Below the pieces are notes generated by a model. It saw only the letters and a list, made by a program, of their open reading frames with translations. It was not told where the DNA came from and did not search any database. This document shows positions 62,438 to 64,000 of a stretch of 64,000 nt of DNA, piece by piece (position 1 is the stretch's first letter; every line of letters starts with the position of its first letter). The position numbers and the translations under genes were made by a program. This stretch comes from Casuarina equisetifolia (lineage: Eukaryota > Streptophyta > Magnoliopsida > Fagales > Casuarinaceae): the NCBI GenBank assembly GCA_028551475.1, contig CM052357.1, positions 4,759,931 to 4,823,930 of the forward strand. The letters run 5' to 3'.

Positions 62438-64000
62438 ATGGCTGTGCCGTTGTTGACGAAGAAGGTCGTTAAGAAGCGGGTCAAGCAGTTCAAGCGCCCC
62501 CAGAGCGACCGCAAGATCTCCGTCAAGGTATATATGCGAACACCAACATCAGATTTATGTTAGAATGACGTATTGGGTATGATATAATGTGGTTTATTGT
62601 AAGGGAGATGTGATTGCTGATGCGTTGGGTTTGTTGGGTCATTTCTATATCGTGCTGGGTGATTGTTTTATTTAATATTCTTCAACTTATATGAATTTAG
62701 CCTGTAATAGTCATTGTGTTTATTGGTTTTAATGGTTTTTTCCCACAGTGGAAGTATTTATGGACATGGTTGTTTTGCTTCTTTTGATATTCGTTTTGGA
62801 TCTCAAGAGAGTTTCTCAAGTCGGTTTTCGCGGTGAAGATGATGATAGGTTTTTGTCGCCCCAGTCTTATTTGCATCTAATGATGCAAGGTGGTGATTGA
62901 CATGTTATCTGATTCTAGAAATCCAATAATTTCTTTATTTAACTTTCGGTTTTCTTCTTTTACCTCGTTTCTGATTTTTGCAGAGATAAATAATCTTTTT
63001 CCTATCGGTTTTCGCTTTACTTACTGTCACACGGCGTTGTTGGTTTTCGTTCTTCAGTTATACGCGTCTTTTGTTTTCATGGGGTTCTTCGGCTTTTCAT
63101 CGCTTTTGCCTCTGTCGTGAGGGATTTGATGATACATTTTGACACCCAGTCTCACTTGTGTCTTTTGACGCAATATGGTGAACTGAGATCGACTAGCTGA
63201 TCCCCATGTAGTGTGTTTTTCATTTTTTACTTCTCATTTTTGAGGTGTTGTATCCCTCTAATTTTCTTAGGTACTTGTTTGTTTTTGCAAAAGTTTTCAG
63301 ATGAGATTGGTTGATTCTGATAACTCAACTAGTTTTTCTTCATTCAAATGTAGAGATATGATGCTACATCTTGACACCCAGTCTTACTTGCATCATAGAG
63401 TGCAAGATGGTGATCAACCTTCTATATCTGATCTCATTTGATTATGTTCGTTTCTTTTTTCGCTTCTTTCTTTTTTTTGCATTTTCTTTGAAAATAAAGA
63501 TTTCAAATATATGCAACGAGATGTGAGGATCTCTAACCATAAATTACTGCAGTTCTGTGATGAACAAAACATGCACTACCATCTGATCTCTGTTGCAAGT
63601 TTACTTGTTTGTTTTTCTAAAATAAACTATTCTTTTGATTTTTATTTTTTTATTCTTCCAAAAATATTCATGCTCTTTGAATCTGTCCTGCAATCAATGA
63701 TGCAAATTTTCCCAATTTTTCTGAGTTATCTGTGATGATAATGTAAAATATCACCATCTTTCGGCTGAGATTGCAATTCATAGGTGTGTAATTTAGGCTT
63801 TGTTGGTTTTTCTATGCCTCTTAAGTCTTTGTCTGTCTTTTGAAAATATAGTTATTTTGCCCATGGTATCTAATGTCCAGAATTAATTCATTCTCGTAGC
63901 TGGCCATTTCGTGTGAAGGGCATAGATAAAACTCTTACAGGTCTTGCGACACAGTGAGCATGTTTTCTCAATGGCTCAACTGTTACTAAATCCCTGTTTA
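62438..64000 (+). CDS. RPL32: 60S ribosomal protein eL32 (L32), 5' part
   Basis: The first coding exon, 62438-62527, encodes [20 protein letters not shown] followed by [10 protein letters not shown], the invariant N-terminus of plant eL32, and ends at SVK|gtatat. The expected continuation (SWRRPKG...) is not present in the remaining 1.47 kb, so the gene continues beyond the window through an intron of more than 1.4 kb. eL32 is a core component of the large cytosolic ribosomal subunit. The promoter elements upstream support a real, highly expressed gene. Only 30 of about 133 residues are visible. Confidence 0.9.
62528..64000 (+). other. First coding-region intron of RPL32 (incomplete)
   Basis: Starts at donor AAG|gtatat. 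Two internal stretches, around 63120-63180 and 63355-63415, share wording (gatatgatgcta/gatgatacat, cttgacacccagtctta/c, ttgc/ttgtgtc, gatggtgatca), hinting at an old internal duplication. No ORF resembles eL32. Confidence 0.5.

Noticed and set aside
1..64000. tRNA, rRNA or organelle-derived insertions
   Set aside because: I saw no cloverleaf-consistent tRNA sequence, rRNA segment or organelle gene by eye; a covariance search could still find small RNAs.

Overview
This window is nuclear DNA of a flowering plant, most likely a eudicot. The protein-coding genes are split by many AT-rich GT-AG introns, the spacers are AT-rich, and every recognisable product is a plant protein, including a phytochrome and a plastid-targeted RimM. 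No organelle, bacterial or viral gene block is seen. I do not name a species.

Layout: (1) 1-5375, plus strand, 3' part of a GBF-interacting protein 1-like (DUF1296) gene. (2) 5.4-13.0 kb, spacer with a decayed repeat and a broken cytosolic malate dehydrogenase fragment at 9.2-9.46 kb. (3) 13.0-20.0 kb, minus strand, SSP4-type CTD small phosphatase. (4) 20.3-25 kb, AT-rich spacer with miniature LTR-retrotransposon (TRIM-like) remnants. (5) 25478-30715, plus strand, complete phytochrome E. (6) 31.1-31.95 kb, a local duplication with an inserted patch. (7) 32.6-39.2 kb, minus strand, MEI2-like RNA-binding protein of the AML2/3/5 type. (8) 39.3-43.7 kb, spacer with a promoter-like GC-rich island at 41.2-41.6 kb and a three-copy 82-bp minisatellite. 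(9) 43757-45515, minus strand, FYV7-like rRNA-processing protein. (10) 47030-53956, plus strand, RimM fused to a UAP-like domain. (11) 55393-60588, plus strand, WDR46/UTP7 small-subunit processome protein. (12) 62438 to beyond the window, plus strand, first coding exon of ribosomal protein eL32.

I joined exons by hand. In each complete gene all junctions keep one open frame: SSP4 473 aa, PHYE 1093 aa, MEI2-like 859 aa, FYV7-like 169 aa, RimM fusion 669 aa, UTP7 527 aa. Two introns of the RimM fusion need GC-AG boundaries.

Gene content and order match what I remember of two duplicated Arabidopsis segments: RPL32A, AML3, PHYE, SSP4b and a DUF1296 gene on chromosome 4, and a DUF1296 gene, SSP4, the RimM fusion and RPL32B on chromosome 5. 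The window therefore looks like an unfractionated version of that ancestral block. Functionally, the right-hand third is rich in ribosome-making genes (FYV7-like, RimM fusion, UTP7, eL32), several with telo-box motifs upstream. The left part carries light signalling and RNA or transcription regulators.

I found no clearly new multi-gene system. The most interesting items are the RimM fusion whose UAP-like half lacks the usual nucleotide-binding loop, its two GC-AG introns, the orphan promoter-like island, the TRIM-like elements, and the patched duplication.
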